DNA from: a virus
Direction: 5' to 3' (one strand)
Virus record (IMG/VR): IMGVR_UViG_3300025917_000002
Coordinates: 1 to 64,000 of that record
Length of the DNA stretch: 64,000 bases
Positions 16,066-23,983 of the stretch are shown here, piece after piece. Position 1 is the first letter of the stretch. The number at the start of each line of letters is the position of its first letter. The notes beneath the pieces are model-generated. The model was not told the DNA's origin and did no database searches. It saw only the letters and a program-made list of their open reading frames with translations. Both the position numbers and the translations under genes were made by a program.

Positions 16066-16263
16066 TCAGCGGTTGATCGGGTCGTTCAGGTATCTCCGTT
16101 GTTCCGCAGCGGTCCGTACAAAGTCTGACGAGAACTCCCACTCACCATCATCATCGCGACCCGCTTGCAGCTCCATGATATAAAGCTCCTCTTGGCAGTT
16201 GGAGCAGATACCGCTACTGGTACGCAAGCCGCAATCTGGACAAAAATTATTCCCGTTACCCAT
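16066..16263 (-). CDS. Zinc-ribbon protein
   Basis: 65 residues. FCPDCG and CSNC pairs 12 residues apart form a compact ribbon; the C-terminal half is acidic with an EWEFSSDFV stretch. AAGGAGG ten bases upstream fixes the start. After the stop the same frame continues through a second TGA into a protein-like segment. Confidence 0.6.
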   Translation of the reverse strand: MGNGNNFCPDCGLRTSSGICSNCQEELYIMELQAGRDDDGEWEFSSDFVRTAAEQRRYLNDPINR

Positions 16264-16279
16264 CGGCTTATGTCCTCCT

Positions 16280-16390
16280 TTAGTGCAGCCCATGTTCTAA
16301 TCCATTTGCCAATTCGTGAACGATTTGCCGTGCTTCATCCGTTGAGCATTTGCAGTTCTTGAGATGCGAGCCAATTCGATACCACTGCTC
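16280..16390 (-). other. Headless reading frame, possible broken mini-gene
   Basis: Open frame of about 36 codons without ATG, GTG or TTG at its head, but with protein-like content (RIGSHLKNCKCSTDEARQI, then VHELANGLEHG). Removing one G from the GTGG near 16375 would supply a GTG start. The stop overlaps the leader of the next gene. Low certainty. Confidence 0.3.
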
Positions 16391-16394
16391 TCAG

Positions 16395-16610
16395 CTATAC
16401 CTCCCCATCCGGCAGCTCTTGCCTCAGCAGCTCGATCCGCTGGCGCACCAGCTCGGCCCGTTCTGTTTTCTTCTTGCCCAACTCCGTCGTCAAGCTCTCA
16501 ATGTGCTTGCGCTGGGCTTCGATCTTCCGATCAAGCCCCGCAATCTTGCTCCGAAGCTCCTGCTCTGCGTTCTTCGCTTTTGGTTCCGTTGTTGTAGCTG
16601 TTGCCGTCAT
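16395..16610 (-). CDS. Small coiled-coil protein
   Basis: 71 residues: a Thr/Ala N-terminus then a strongly charged coiled coil (about 15-65). AAAGGAG nine bases before this ATG decides the start over a longer in-frame reading. Function unknown. Confidence 0.55.
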   Translation of the reverse strand: MTATATTTEPKAKNAEQELRSKIAGLDRKIEAQRKHIESLTTELGKKKTERAELVRQRIELLRQELPDGEV

Positions 16611-16697
16611 TTCGTGTTCTCCTTTTGGGTTTCCAGTTGTTTGATACGATCCTTGAAATGATTGTATGAAATAGCCCCAAGGTAGCCCCTTATCCAT
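16607..16697 (-). pseudogene. Mini-gene with apparent one-base insertion
   Basis: Starts ATG GAT AAG GGG; removing one G gives M-D-K-G-Y-L-G-A-I-S-Y-N-H-F-K and then an uninterrupted 29-codon protein ending KENTK, whose stop overlaps the next start by ATGA. Total length is 3n+1. This parallels the lesions at 15465 and 24101. Confidence 0.45.
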
Positions 16698-16700
16698 AAG

Positions 16701-16901
16701 CTAAACCTTCCGAAAGAACTGCTCCAACTTCGCCACCCTCGGCCCATACCAGATCGGGGCCACCACCGGGCCGCGCGGCAGCGGCAAGTCCCCTACCAGC
16801 ACCGTCCTGTCCGGCTTGCAGTTGCAGCAGTTGTTGTCGCAAATCGAGCAGGTGTTGTCGTGGGCGATCACCAATAACGTCGGGAACTCGTATGAGCGCA
16901 T
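16701..16901 (-). CDS. Cysteine-rich small protein
   Basis: 66 residues with five Cys in CSICDNNCCNC (C-x2-C-x3-C-C-x-C), a tight metal-binding-like cluster, then a hydrophobic/Pro-rich tail. GGAGG six bases upstream gives a clear start; the longer frame upstream lacks one. The ~245 bases between this gene and 17148 are GC rich and hold no convincing gene. Confidence 0.55.
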   Translation of the reverse strand: MRSYEFPTLLVIAHDNTCSICDNNCCNCKPDRTVLVGDLPLPRGPVVAPIWYGPRVAKLEQFFRKV

Positions 16902-17147
16902 CGCGTGCCTCCGGTGGATAAGAGCCCGGTCCCCCCGGTCACAAACCAAACGAGCTACCAAGGGGACCGAGCCGCCGCGTGAACCGTTATCCCAGCCCCG
17001 GCTTGCGCCGAAGTGACCCAGCCAATAAGGGGGGTCCGCTCTGGGGTGTCGGGTCCACTCTCGTTGGCGGGTGGCGCTGGTAATTTTGCGTTTCGAGGCC
17101 CGGAGGAATCCAACCTCGGCCCCGCCAGTTCCACCACCCACCAAGAC

Positions 17148-17759
17148 CTAGATCGCAACGAACTTCTTAATCCGCCCCTGCGCCGTCATTTCCTCACCGC
17201 CAATCGTAACCGTCGGCTCATAAGCGCCGCCCCCGTTCTGCTTGAAGTTCCGCATTCCGTGCTTGACCACCTTGTACTTCCCGTCATCCTGCTTCCTGGT
17301 GATCTCCCACTCCGTCTCGACTCCAAGCTCGCGGCCCTGCTCAACGGCACGCTCGAAAAGCTGTGCCAGCTCCGAGTGCTTCCGGCATTGCTTCACTTCG
17401 CCCCCGAGGCCCATCGCGTTCAGGATCGTAGGGATAACCGCACTCCCGTCGCGCCTGACCATCGTTGAAACAAAGATGTTGTTGTTGGGGTAAAGCTGCC
17501 GCCCCTCGAACTCACCGTCGGTCACAACGAACACGACTTGCGCCTTGGGCCAGAGGCCGGTTGGCTTGCCGCTGGCCGGGTCTACCTTCGCCTGCCAGTT
17601 AGGGGGAGCCCCGCCCTGAAAGGTGGGCTTGGCCCGGTAAATCCCGTCCGGTATCGGTGGCGGCAGCGCCGTCGCGTCCAGCTCGGGATCGAATTGAACC
17701 TCGTCTTCTTCGAGGTCCAGCGAATTTATATCTACTGCTCGAACCGAATCGTCTGCCAT
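17148..17759 (-). CDS. Putative ssDNA-binding recombination accessory protein
   Basis: 203 residues: acidic N-terminus (LDLEEDEVQFDPELD), then a beta-rich core with V-V-F-V-V-T-D-G-E-F-E-G-R, and a C-terminal TIGGEEMTAQGRIKKF. It lies next to a RecA-like ATPase and a RecB-like nuclease, where phages usually encode a single-strand binding protein. The role rests on context and beta-rich composition, not a recognised motif. Confidence 0.5.
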   Translation of the reverse strand: MADDSVRAVDINSLDLEEDEVQFDPELDATALPPPIPDGIYRAKPTFQGGAPPNWQAKVDPASGKPTGLWPKAQVVFVVTDGEFEGRQLYPNNNIFVSTMVRRDGSAVIPTILNAMGLGGEVKQCRKHSELAQLFERAVEQGRELGVETEWEITRKQDDGKYKVVKHGMRNFKQNGGGAYEPTVTIGGEEMTAQGRIKKFVAI

Positions 17760-17806
17760 TTCTAGTGCTCTCCTTTTGCAAAAGTTGATTGATAGATACT
17801 ATCGTT

Positions 17807-18034
17807 TCAAAACGGAAGGTCATCGTCTTTAACTACGTTCCCGATGACCTCGACCGGCTCCAATGGAACCGCGAACTCCGTTTGGTTGTAGTAGAACTCC
17901 TTAACCTCAGCAACCCGCTCTCTAAGGGTAACTATCCTACCCCACGGGATGGCGTTGGGGTCTGAGGTCAACACGCTATGTACTTCATACAACAAGGACC
18001 AAAGCTCAGTATCCGTAGGTCGTTCTGTAATCAT
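17807..18034 (-). CDS. Small protein with SSB-type acidic tip (DDDLPF)
   Basis: 75 residues ending K-D-D-D-L-P-F, the C-terminal tip that bacterial single-strand binding proteins use to recruit partners such as exonuclease I and PriA. The preceding 65 residues are helical and too short for an OB fold. It could be a partner-binding subunit or a decoy that titrates host SSB-interacting proteins. It overlaps the ATPase gene by four bases. Confidence 0.65.
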   Translation of the reverse strand: MITERPTDTELWSLLYEVHSVLTSDPNAIPWGRIVTLRERVAEVKEFYYNQTEFAVPLEPVEVIGNVVKDDDLPF

Positions 18035-18969
18035 TTCCTCTGCTCCTTCGCCGCGCCCCTGCGCAGCTTCTCCTCAATCTCCAACAACCAGTCCAGCCCC
18101 CCGGTCAGGCTCGGCTCGTAGTACCCGTTCTTGAACTTCTCATCCTTGAGCAGCTCCGGCAGCTTCGCCGCAGGAACCCGCACCTTCGCCGGGTAAACGA
18201 TCCCCGTCTGGGGGTCCGGGTGGCGGGTGAAGTAGACGCGAATCTTATCCACCAGTATCTCCGCGTTCGTCTCAGGGTCCCGCACGGGCTTCTTGTCCGC
18301 CCCGAGCTTCTTGACCGTCACGCTATCATGGTGTAAGCAGTCCCCAAACCACGCGATGCACTTGCTGATTGCCTTCTTGCCCGCGATGCTCGGCCCATAG
18401 ATAGCCTGTCGCTGGTCGTCCTCGCCCTTGCTCTCCAAGGCCGTCCACATAACGTGCTGAACCGGGAGCTGCCCGAAGTTGTTCACGAACTCGTACATCA
18501 CGTCCTGGATGAAACCGTAGTAGCTCATGTTGGAGCCGTAGAACGTTTCGCTCCCTTCCACGAACGAGTAATTAGGGTTCTCGCCGATCTTCGCGCCACG
18601 CAGCCGCAAAGCTTTCATAACTGCATCACCGATGCTGGTCAGCCCTTCGATAGCGTAAGCGCCGATCTCTGCTTTGGCCCAGTCGGTGGGCTTCATCGCG
18701 GCGGTGTCACCAGTCGCAACGGGCCACTCGCCCCGCGAGAACTTCCGCATCGTCGCCACTGGCTCTTTCAGGCTGCCCACTTGGTAGGCTTCGATGATCC
18801 CCTCGTCGATCACGTCCTGAATCGGGTCCCAGCCGCCGCCGTCCGCGCTGATGAGCCGAGTCTTCCAGCCCCCGGTGACGCGGTGGATATACCGCGCAAG
18901 TCTGCCAATTTCAGTGGTCTTACCAGTTCCGCTCGACCCATACGAGATACTTGTGGATGCTCTACTCAT
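18031..18969 (-). CDS. RecA-like / Sak4-like AAA ATPase
   Basis: 312 residues. Walker A is GSSGTGKT at residues 11-18 right at the N-terminus; the remaining core fits phage P-loop NTPases of the RecA/Sak4 type that act with a single-strand binding protein in homologous recombination. Context supports this: ssDNA-binding candidate downstream and RecB-like nuclease upstream in one transcription unit, with four-base overlaps on both sides. Confidence 0.75.
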   Translation of the reverse strand: MSRASTSISYGSSGTGKTTEIGRLARYIHRVTGGWKTRLISADGGGWDPIQDVIDEGIIEAYQVGSLKEPVATMRKFSRGEWPVATGDTAAMKPTDWAKAEIGAYAIEGLTSIGDAVMKALRLRGAKIGENPNYSFVEGSETFYGSNMSYYGFIQDVMYEFVNNFGQLPVQHVMWTALESKGEDDQRQAIYGPSIAGKKAISKCIAWFGDCLHHDSVTVKKLGADKKPVRDPETNAEILVDKIRVYFTRHPDPQTGIVYPAKVRVPAAKLPELLKDEKFKNGYYEPSLTGGLDWLLEIEEKLRRGAAKEQRK

Positions 18970-19244
18970 TTGCTCTCCATTTCAATCCGTATCAGGACTC
19001 GGTTGAACTCCCCTTCGGCTTCTGCCCACCGTGCCCTCGCTTCGTCTCTATACTCTGTAGGGGGCCGTAGTTTCCAGTTCACCGCGCCCCACCGAAAGCG
19101 CCCCTCGGCCTGTGCTGCGCGAAGCTCGCGGGGTGAGAACCAGAGCTGTTGATACGGGGAGAAGAACCACAGCCCTTCTCGCTCGGCTTTCTCGAATAGT
19201 GGTATTAGGGAGGCTACGGGTTCTCGGGTAGCATCAACCGTCAT
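18966..19244 (-). CDS. Small hypothetical protein between nuclease and ATPase
   Basis: 92 residues with an N-terminal helical part, a Trp/Phe-rich FFSPYQQLWFSP segment and a charged helical C-terminus. Couples to both neighbours by ATGA. Possibly a partner in the recombination set; no family recognised. Confidence 0.6.
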   Translation of the reverse strand: MTVDATREPVASLIPLFEKAEREGLWFFSPYQQLWFSPRELRAAQAEGRFRWGAVNWKLRPPTEYRDEARARWAEAEGEFNRVLIRIEMESK

Positions 19245-20773
19245 TCTGTAACCTCCATCTCAACCGGCGTTCTCAACCGATAAAGCCCTGACCCAACCGG
19301 ATCATCCGCAATCGCCCCCGGCCCAAAGCAGATGTCCACGAATACGCAGGAGCCGCCATAGTCGTGGTCACAGGCCCCGCGTGTCTGCCTGAACTTCCTG
19401 TTCAGCACCGACCGCCGCCCGTCCTCACTAGCTTGCCCAAGCAACGCCAGTCCCTCAACGACCTCTTGCTCCTGTGCCGTCACCTGCTCGATCCAGTCCT
19501 CAACCTCGGTCTGGTTCCTGAAGTAAGGCTCGGGGTTTATAAAGAACGTGGGCAACGGCATCGACGGCTGAACGTCCCCGCTGAGCAGCAGCGCGACCCA
19601 CTCTTTCATCGGCATGTGCTCCCAGACGTTGCACTGCGACCAGCTCGTCCCGATGTTGTGCCGCTTGCCCCCCTCGCAAAGCACAGCTTTGCCGCTCTTG
19701 AGCGTCCGGCCCGTCTCGTGCGGAAGCTCACAGTCATACCAGTAGGTATGGGCGTATTGCTTCTCGCCGAGTAAGCCCGCGTCGATGGACCAGGGGTGGA
19801 GCAGCGCGGATTTGATCCGGTAGACGTTGAGCTTTTCGTCGAGTTCCCGGCGACCTTTGAGGAGGTAGGTCATTTGGGTTCCGTCGATCCGTAGGGGCGT
19901 GGGCTCCACGTTCTCATCGTCGGTGCTGTTTAGCTCCCACTGCTGCCGCAACCGCTCCTCAATACAAACCATCTCACTGATCCCCTGAACATCATGCCGC
20001 CCGCTGTCATCCCGCCGCTTGTCCCAAGAGTTTGCGGTCTTGAGCGACCAGACGTACAAGCCGCCGTCGCTTCGCTTGCGGAGAAGGGCGTCTGCGCGGG
20101 AGCGGAGGGTGATGCCACCGATGAAGTCAGTACCATCACAAGCTCGGCAGAACTCCAACTCAGCTCCAGATGCCGCCCGTTGTTCTGCCGCAGCGTGGTA
20201 AGGGCACGGCTTGGCTGCAACCAGCTCCTTAAAATCCCACCGCTCAACCTCCAGCACTTCATACTCGCGCAGGAGCCAAGGGAGCCCGTCCGGGTGAGCC
20301 GCCCACAGCCGAAGCAGCCCCTCGATCAACGCGGCGTGCTCATCGTGTATGAACTGCATAGACTCGTTTACGGTCGCGTCTACTTCGTGGGTCTGGTAGG
20401 CTTGCTCGAACTCCGCGAGTGCGGCGGCTACGGCGATGTCGATTGGTTCCTTGTGGCTGATCCCACCAACATATATAGGAGGTAGGGCAGCGCCTTTACA
20501 CTTGGGGCAAGTACCACCACCCTGAGTTTCTGGAACAGGCTCACCTTGGCATAGATCACAGATCAACATAAGCTGTGGATCATCCAACGCAATCCCAAGC
20601 TGGTCAATCTTCAACAGAACCTCAACCCCCCAGTGGATCGCGCTCCCTACCACAAGGGGTAGTGAGAGGCGAGAACTCTCTAATCCTCTGCCCTCGTACT
20701 CAGACCCCAGAAACCGCTTTCGGGCGCACGTCTGAAATTGTTCCACGCGGCTCCGCGAAGTAAAGTAAGTCAT
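19241..20773 (-). CDS. RecB/Cas4-type PD-(D/E)XK nuclease
   Basis: 510 residues. N-terminal S-R-V-E-Q-F-Q-T-C-A-R-K-R-F-L, His47, Asp228 in SRADALL, SLK at 243-245 and Gln263 follow the order of the RecB nuclease family. The usual acidic residue of (D/E)xK is Ser. Cys15 and three late cysteines (in RGACDHDYGGSCVFVDIC) could hold the iron-sulfur cluster of Cas4/AddB relatives; a separate C-x2-C/C-x2-C ribbon is inserted at 72-92. Likely the 5'-3' exonuclease of phage recombination. Confidence 0.8.
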   Translation of the reverse strand: MTYFTSRSRVEQFQTCARKRFLGSEYEGRGLESSRLSLPLVVGSAIHWGVEVLLKIDQLGIALDDPQLMLICDLCQGEPVPETQGGGTCPKCKGAALPPIYVGGISHKEPIDIAVAAALAEFEQAYQTHEVDATVNESMQFIHDEHAALIEGLLRLWAAHPDGLPWLLREYEVLEVERWDFKELVAAKPCPYHAAAEQRAASGAELEFCRACDGTDFIGGITLRSRADALLRKRSDGGLYVWSLKTANSWDKRRDDSGRHDVQGISEMVCIEERLRQQWELNSTDDENVEPTPLRIDGTQMTYLLKGRRELDEKLNVYRIKSALLHPWSIDAGLLGEKQYAHTYWYDCELPHETGRTLKSGKAVLCEGGKRHNIGTSWSQCNVWEHMPMKEWVALLLSGDVQPSMPLPTFFINPEPYFRNQTEVEDWIEQVTAQEQEVVEGLALLGQASEDGRRSVLNRKFRQTRGACDHDYGGSCVFVDICFGPGAIADDPVGSGLYRLRTPVEMEVTE

Positions 20774-20934
20774 CTTTTCACCTTCGGCTTCTCATCCCAC
20801 TTGTAGCTCTTGCACCTCGGGCAGACCCGTGGCCGCGCTAGCAAGCTGCGCCACTTGTGCCCACAGCCGGGGCGCTTGCAGGAATGGTTCCAGCCCATAA
20901 TATCCAGTAATGCGTTGCTTGCTGTTTTCCTCAT
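20770..20934 (-). CDS. Zinc-ribbon protein, leaderless
   Basis: 54 residues with C-x4-C and C-x2-C (CKRPGC, CPRC) and many basic residues, typical of small DNA-binding zinc ribbons. The ATG lies about four bases after the expected start of transcription from the promoter at 20945-20973, so the message would be essentially leaderless. First gene of the recombination/polymerase transcription unit. Confidence 0.7.
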   Translation of the reverse strand: MRKTASNALLDIMGWNHSCKRPGCGHKWRSLLARPRVCPRCKSYKWDEKPKVKR

Positions 20935-20944
20935 TGCGGGGGTG

Positions 20945-20973
20945 ATACTACTACTACTACTACTACCTGTCAA
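20945..20973 (-). promoter_or_regulatory. Minus-strand sigma70 promoter
   Basis: On the minus strand TTGACA (20973-20968) is followed after 17 bases, a GTA-repeat spacer, by TAGTAT (20950-20945). Transcription would start near 20938, four bases before the ATG of the zinc-ribbon gene. The TTGACAGGT beginning is shared with promoters at 28719, 29771, 34597 and 39484. Confidence 0.65.
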
Positions 20974-21030
20974 GCGAAAAACACGAGCGAACGAAAATAG
21001 TTTGGAAATCGTTACGAAAGGTTCCGCCGG

Positions 21031-21453
21031 TCAACCAAGCACAATAACCTCTCCCGGTTTCCCAAGCCGCTTCGCCGTCTTAACCGTCCAGCATCCACCA
21101 CTCTTGACGTGGCTGTTGGTCCCACAGTGGTAGCAGAGATCGAACTTCATCCCCCGGTAGCTCGGGGGCAGTTCTCGCACGGTGATGCAAACCGTCTTAT
21201 CGCTGTTCCGCGCGATCAGAATGTTCCGCGCCTTATATCCTTCCCAGTTCCGCCGAGCTGGCGGATACTCCACGAACTCAAGCCCGAGCTTCTTGGCTTC
21301 CTCGGCTGCCCAGATGTCGATCCCTCCAAGGTGATAAGCGCCACTCACCACAACATCACCAGGACTGAGCAGCGAGCGGATTGCCACTCTCGCTAGCGCC
21401 TCGGTTTCAGCCGTGAACTTTGCAGCTTCCGATCCGACTATTCCGATCTTCAT
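21031..21453 (-). CDS. SLOG-domain (DprA/YpsA-like) protein
   Basis: 140 residues. G-I-V-G-S-E at the start, V-V-S-G-A-Y-H-L-G-G-I-D and later Y-K-A-R-N-I-L-I-A-R-N-S-D are the conserved pieces of SLOG/DUF2493 Rossmann folds, which bind nucleotides or nucleotide derivatives. A CYHC/GGC cysteine set near the C-terminus is extra. The function in phages is not established. It is preceded by two 15-base direct repeats that carry its ribosome-binding site. Confidence 0.75.
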   Translation of the reverse strand: MKIGIVGSEAAKFTAETEALARVAIRSLLSPGDVVVSGAYHLGGIDIWAAEEAKKLGLEFVEYPPARRNWEGYKARNILIARNSDKTVCITVRELPPSYRGMKFDLCYHCGTNSHVKSGGCWTVKTAKRLGKPGEVIVLG

Positions 21454-21458
21454 ACAGT

Positions 21459-21492
21459 GTTACCTTTCTACACAATCGTTACCTTTCTACAC
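21459..21492 (-). repeat. Tandem 15-bp direct repeat upstream of SLOG gene
   Basis: GTGTAGAAAGGTAAC (minus strand) occurs twice, 21473-21459 and 21492-21478, four bases apart. The inner copy supplies AAAGG before the start at 21453. Could be an operator or a duplicated leader. Confidence 0.6.
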
Positions 21493-21496
21493 GCTT

Positions 21497-21778
21497 CCGA
21501 CACTTGTGAAGTGTCGGGATGCATGATCTTGGCAACTGATTTTCCCATGAGGCTGATTACTAATTTACCTGCCCGGAAGTGTCGGAAGTGTCGGAAGACT
21601 CATAAGAGAGTAACCGTAATCCTACCCAAAAACGCTCTTTGGCTTCCCCCCACGTGACTTGGTTAAACCCTTTATCCTTTAGCTTTTGAGAGAAGCTCTT
21701 ACGCCCCAAATGCCACTTGTCATCATTGATTTTGCACCACGCCAGATAGGCCAACCAAATGTCCGTGTTCCGACACTT
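21497..21778. repeat. CCGACACTT iteron-like cluster
   Basis: The 9-mer CCGACACTT is present five times: 21497-21505, inverted at 21509-21517 (forming a perfect 9-bp hairpin with a GTG loop), inverted in tandem at 21577-21585 and 21586-21594, and at 21770-21778. One more copy is at 7603-7611. The cluster overlaps the 3' end of the helicase gene. It may be an initiator-binding region or a transcript processing site. Confidence 0.5.
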
Positions 21779-22933
21779 CGCGTCCGTTTCCACGCTAACG
21801 CAATCCTCGAAAAATTCGGTCAACGCATCCTGCTCAAGTCTATATTTTGCAGTCTCTTCCACCACCATTTGAGGGGTCTGTAGACCATGCTCGTACCAAG
21901 CCCTTGCCCCCTGTACCACCCAAGCGAGCACAGCAGGTAATTCTTGCAACAACTTACACATCAATTTCTGATCTTGTTTCTCAGGTGGAATGGGTGGTCC
22001 GAGCGTTATCAGCCTGATCCTACGCCAGAATCCGTGCGTGTCGTCCGTTGACCGAGGCTTATGGTTGAAATTGAGCCAGAATTTCCCTTGGGGTTTGAAG
22101 CTGAAATACTCCTTGTTCAAGAACCGCGCCGTTACCTTATGATCCCCGGTCAAGCTCTTGATCCGGCCCTCATTGAGTCTCATATTTTCTTGAGTCTCAC
22201 TGGCTACAATGAACCGCCGCCCCGCAAGAGCCGCTACGTCATTCGAGATCGCGGATCGACTGGCATACTCGATGGTTGAAAAGGGCATCGTGTATGAGTA
22301 AGGCAACAACGCGGCTCCGATCGTATCCATCAACGTAGACTTCCCGTTGGCTCCATTTCCGAATAGCATGAACAAACATTGCTCACTCGTTTCTCCGGTG
22401 ATCGAGTAGCCAACCGCCGTCTGGAAGTAGTGGATCATGTCCATCGGCCCTAAGATGTCACTCACCACTTGAGCCCATAAGTCACTTCTCGCCTCCTGGT
22501 TATAATCAAGCTCAACGTGCATCGTGATTTTGTGCTCTTGCTTACCTTCTATCATCTTCCCGGTTCTCAGGTCCACAACCCCATTAGCAACCCCCAACAA
22601 ATGTGGGATCGAATCCCAGTTCTGGCCCTTGTCCGCCAGTTTCTTGTTGGAAGCGGCTAGATCAATCATCGCCTGGAGCTTGGTCTTGTGCTCACTAATC
22701 AACGTCCACTTGATCTCTTTAGATCGCGCATCCATCTCCATGCTTTCAGCCAGCAGCCGCCGTTGCTGAATCGCCTTTTGTGCAAGGCGCATAACTGCGC
22801 CATCAGAATCCGGTGCCCACCAATGCTTCTCCCATATGAGCCACCGCTTTTGCCCGTGATCGTATCGTAGTTTGTTTTTGTAAAAGTCTGCGAAGAATGA
22901 AGCGTTGCCAGCTTCGGTCTGATTGTATGCCAC
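21560..22933 (-). CDS. SF3 helicase (D5/P4-type primase C-terminal helicase)
   Basis: 457 residues. The N-terminal 180 residues resemble the D5_N region that precedes SF3 helicases; Walker A is GNGANGKST at 192-200, followed by VASETQENMRLNEGRIKSL and W-L-N-F-N-H-K-P (sensor-type segment) about 70-100 residues later. No primase catalytic domain is attached, so priming must be done elsewhere. It is preceded by its own promoter and a leader terminator. Likely replicative or initiator helicase. The last codons contain the tandem CCGACACTT repeats. Confidence 0.85.
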   Translation of the reverse strand: MAYNQTEAGNASFFADFYKNKLRYDHGQKRWLIWEKHWWAPDSDGAVMRLAQKAIQQRRLLAESMEMDARSKEIKWTLISEHKTKLQAMIDLAASNKKLADKGQNWDSIPHLLGVANGVVDLRTGKMIEGKQEHKITMHVELDYNQEARSDLWAQVVSDILGPMDMIHYFQTAVGYSITGETSEQCLFMLFGNGANGKSTLMDTIGAALLPYSYTMPFSTIEYASRSAISNDVAALAGRRFIVASETQENMRLNEGRIKSLTGDHKVTARFLNKEYFSFKPQGKFWLNFNHKPRSTDDTHGFWRRIRLITLGPPIPPEKQDQKLMCKLLQELPAVLAWVVQGARAWYEHGLQTPQMVVEETAKYRLEQDALTEFFEDCVSVETDAKCRNTDIWLAYLAWCKINDDKWHLGRKSFSQKLKDKGFNQVTWGEAKERFWVGLRLLSYESSDTSDTSGQVN

Positions 22934-23021
22934 GTAGTACCCCCACCAAGTGAAAACTCGACTTGCTCAGCCGTCACAACCCGATCCCGCAAGCTGTAAA
23001 AAATCCGCTGGTGAAGACCCG

Positions 23022-23074
23022 AGAGAAAAGGGAAAAGGCTAGGAAAGCAGCCCCGTCGAACAACTTCCTAGCCT
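23022..23074 (-). terminator. Intrinsic terminator in helicase leader
   Basis: Minus strand: AGGCTAGGAA and TTCCTAGCCT form a perfect 10-bp stem with a 19-base loop, followed by TTTTCCCTTTTCTC. It lies about 27 bases after the predicted start of the 23108 promoter and upstream of the helicase gene, so it acts as an attenuator or ends transcripts from the right. Confidence 0.75.
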
Positions 23075-23107
23075 CAGAGTTTTCACTGTGGGATGCTTTA
23101 CTTGGTG

Positions 23108-23136
23108 AGTATACTACCATCCCCAAAGTGGTTCAA
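23108..23136 (-). promoter_or_regulatory. Minus-strand promoter for helicase transcript
   Basis: Minus strand TTGAAC, 17-base spacer, TATACT. Start expected near 23101. The first structure in the transcript is the terminator at 23074-23022. Confidence 0.6.
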
Positions 23137-23287
23137 CAAAAATAACCGTCACCAAAAGCTACGAACCACGGTGCGGTCGCACGTCTCGTAGGTGCAAAGG
23201 CGGCCCTAGCCGTTCCTGCCCAGCTAGAGCCGCCCGGCCCGCCAGCGGAGGGTTGAAGTACGCCAGCGGGTTTCTCGTTCGCGGCAG

Positions 23288-23479
23288 CTACTTGAGCCGC
23301 CGCTGAATCATCTCCGCGACTTCCCGCCAATCATCCCCTATGATGATCCCATCAAGCCGGAGTAACCGCTCGTTCTCGACCTCGCGCGCCGGTCCATCCC
23401 CGAGCTGCGCTCGCCAGTACGCCATCTGCCCGGTCAGCGCCAGCTCGTGCTCTGCGTCACTGTTGCAACATTCACACAT
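23288..23479 (-). CDS. Small hypothetical protein with N-terminal Cys
   Basis: 63 residues beginning M-C-E-C-C-N, then helical. The stop is followed by a non-coding GC-rich stretch, so this ends the block of accessory genes read from 28.7 kb. Overlaps the upstream gene by eight bases. Function unknown. Confidence 0.55.
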   Translation of the reverse strand: MCECCNSDAEHELALTGQMAYWRAQLGDGPAREVENERLLRLDGIIIGDDWREVAEMIQRRLK

Positions 23480-23789
23480 CTTGCTGGCCCTCCTCTACTT
23501 TGGCAATTACCGCCGTCATTATCGCAAACAGTCTGCCAACTTCTGGAAACCGCGGCCAGTCAGGCACATCTTGACGAAATGCCACACAGAAACCTATAGC
23601 GTCCTTACACGCCGCCAGTAACTCAGGAGCCGCAGCGTAAACTGGGAAGTCGTCTATGTGCGCTTCAAATGAATGCTGGTTGTCGCAGGCGAACCGAACG
23701 CCGTTGATTTCAAATTGGCTCGGACGCCCGACCTCTTGGCACATGTCACATTCACCCGGCGTATGCCCTGTTTTCTTCTCTGTCGTCAT
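23472..23789 (-). CDS. HTPG...APELLAA family phage accessory protein
   Basis: 105 residues with H-T-P-G near the start and Y-A-A-A-P-E-L-L-A-A-C in the middle, the hallmark of a very common but uncharacterised phage/prophage family. A second member is encoded at 25470-25841. Contains C-x2-C in the first 20 residues. Start preceded by a GGGGGTTGAACG leader. Confidence 0.65.
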   Translation of the reverse strand: MTTEKKTGHTPGECDMCQEVGRPSQFEINGVRFACDNQHSFEAHIDDFPVYAAAPELLAACKDAIGFCVAFRQDVPDWPRFPEVGRLFAIMTAVIAKVEEGQQDV

Positions 23790-23800
23790 CGTTCAACCCC

Positions 23801-23983
23801 CTACCGGCTATGATCCGGCTCGTTGTCCAGCTCCTCTATCTCAATGGTGAACTTGTCCCATCCACCATAGAGCATCCCGGCAATATGCAAGAGCGAGTTG
23901 TTCATCTCCTGCACGTTTCGTGCAACCTCGTGTCTCTCAACTTTCCCGGTTGGGTTCACGCCCTTTATGCTTATCGCTTTCAT
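23801..23983 (-). CDS. Small hypothetical protein
   Basis: 60 residues, mixed alpha/beta with an acidic C-terminus. Preceded by the GGAGGGGGTTGAACG leader and overlapped with the upstream gene by four bases. Function unknown. Confidence 0.55.
   Translation of the reverse strand: MKAISIKGVNPTGKVERHEVARNVQEMNNSLLHIAGMLYGGWDKFTIEIEELDNEPDHSR

Larger units (their letters stand above)
22934..23287 (-). other. Leader region of the helicase gene
   Basis: No convincing gene. It holds, on the minus strand, a promoter (23136-23108), an intrinsic terminator (23074-23022) and about 90 bases of leader before the helicase start, with a short overlapping frame from 22992 that runs into the helicase gene out of frame. 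Bases 23137-23287 are GC rich and featureless to the eye. Confidence 0.5.

Noticed and set aside
19241-20773. Cas4 of a CRISPR system
   Set aside because: The fold is related, but neighbours are phage recombination genes and no other cas gene or array exists in the window.
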